From JAYTUJ01 sp043744615 (GTDB lineage: Bacteria; Patescibacteriota; Minisyncoccia; Phycocordibacterales; CAIRYW01): a DNA stretch of 5,754 nt. The position numbers were made by a program, and so were the translations under genes. This document shows positions 5,501 to 5,754 of this stretch, in pieces (position 1 is the stretch's first letter; every line of letters begins with the position of its first letter). The notes under the pieces are model-generated. The model had not been told where the DNA came from. It made no database searches and saw nothing but the letters and a program-made list of their open reading frames with translations. The DNA lies in the NCBI GenBank assembly GCA_043744615.1, contig JAYTUJ010000040.1:1-5754 (forward strand), written 5' to 3'.

Positions 5501-5754
5501 ATGGTACGAAAGATATTTAGTTTTTTTAGTAAAGAAATAAAAGGGGTTCATGAAGCCGCATACCTGCTTGGTTTTTTTGCTTTTCTTTCGCATTTACTTG
5601 CGCTCGTACGTGATAGAATTTTAGCGTATCATTTTGGAGCAGGGCAAACTCTTGATATGTATTATGCAGCATTTCGAGTTCCAGATTTTATATTTGCTAT
5701 TGTTGCATCGCTTGTATCTGCTTCAGTATTGATTCCTTTCTTATCAGAAGTTCG
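5501..5754 (+). CDS. murJ: Lipid II flippase MurJ (MviN), N-terminal part, truncated by window edge
   Basis: The frame from ATG 5501 stays open to the end of the window, giving 84 residues. It has the N-terminal MurJ signature: LLALVRDRILAYHFGAG (32-48), TLDMYYAAFRVPDF (50-63), then SLVSASVLIPFLSE (70-83). Family members flip undecaprenyl-linked lipid II to the outer face of the membrane for peptidoglycan synthesis. Two membrane segments are visible, about 20-36 and 63-80; a full protein would have about 14. By eye alignment, the positions of the E. coli arginines R18 and R52 are H31 and F65, while R24 and D39 are kept as R37 and D52. The gene starts three bases after the ligase-like gene and is probably co-transcribed with it. 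A purine-rich AAAAAGGTGA (5474-5483) lies too far upstream (about 19 bases) to be a normal ribosome binding site. Confidence 0.93.
   Translation, partial: MVRKIFSFFSKEIKGVHEAAYLLGFFAFLSHLLALVRDRILAYHFGAGQTLDMYYAAFRVPDFIFAIVASLVSASVLIPFLSEV

Noticed and set aside
5242..5502. Antisense open frame at the end of the membrane-protein gene
   Set aside because: It overlaps the TPR-coding region entirely and looks like a codon-bias shadow.
1..5754. Recoded UGA (glycine) as in Gracilibacteria-type genomes
   Set aside because: No long frame contains an in-frame TGA, glycine is encoded by GGN throughout, and the partial gene at 1-75 ends in TGA at a coupled stop/start overlap.
1..5754. CRISPR array, tRNA gene, insertion sequence or toxin-antitoxin pair
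   Set aside because: I read both strands for spaced direct repeats, tRNA arms, transposase motifs and small paired genes and saw none.

Overview
The window is AT-rich DNA (by eye about one-third G+C) with every gene on the + strand and very little space between genes. Codes are standard: the long frames contain no in-frame TGA, and the partial gene at the left edge ends in TGA. Several traits together suggest a member of the Candidate Phyla Radiation (Patescibacteria), perhaps the Parcubacteria side. These are the compact layout, the absence of good Shine-Dalgarno sequences, a stand-alone cyanophycin-synthetase-like ATP-grasp protein, and a membrane O-antigen-ligase-like/TPR protein directly before murJ. 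This placement is an inference from gene content; no rRNA or phylogenetic marker was compared.

Layout from left to right: the last 25 codons of an unidentified gene (1-75) overlap by ATGA a 414-residue ATP-grasp ligase-like gene (72-1316). Next come msrB (1333-1734, methionine-R-sulfoxide reductase) and murI (1745-2635, glutamate racemase). A short intergenic stretch carries a recognisable promoter, followed by the RNase P RNA gene rnpB (about 2678-3074) and its UUCG-capped intrinsic terminator (3075-3099). After the terminator a perfect TATAAT lies six bases before the ATG of a 786-residue polytopic membrane protein (3137-5497). Its O-antigen-ligase-like core is followed by a TPR-type C-terminal domain. 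Three bases later murJ/mviN (lipid II flippase) begins and runs off the right edge (5501-5754).

The protein genes lean towards the cell envelope. MurI supplies D-glutamate for the peptidoglycan stem peptide, MurJ flips lipid II, and the ligase-like protein probably moves or polymerises a lipid-linked glycan outside the membrane. The ATP-grasp protein probably forms a peptide-like bond on an unknown substrate. MsrB repairs oxidised methionine. rnpB, which matures tRNA 5' ends, divides the two envelope groups and has its own promoter and terminator.

No novel multi-gene system, mobile element, CRISPR array or defence system is visible. The points most worth a second look are two identical TATAAT-N6-ATG arrangements that predict leaderless mRNAs, an 8-bp inverted repeat centred on one of them, structural departures in the RNase P RNA, a strong preference for the arginine codon CGA, and substitutions at usually critical arginine positions in MurJ.
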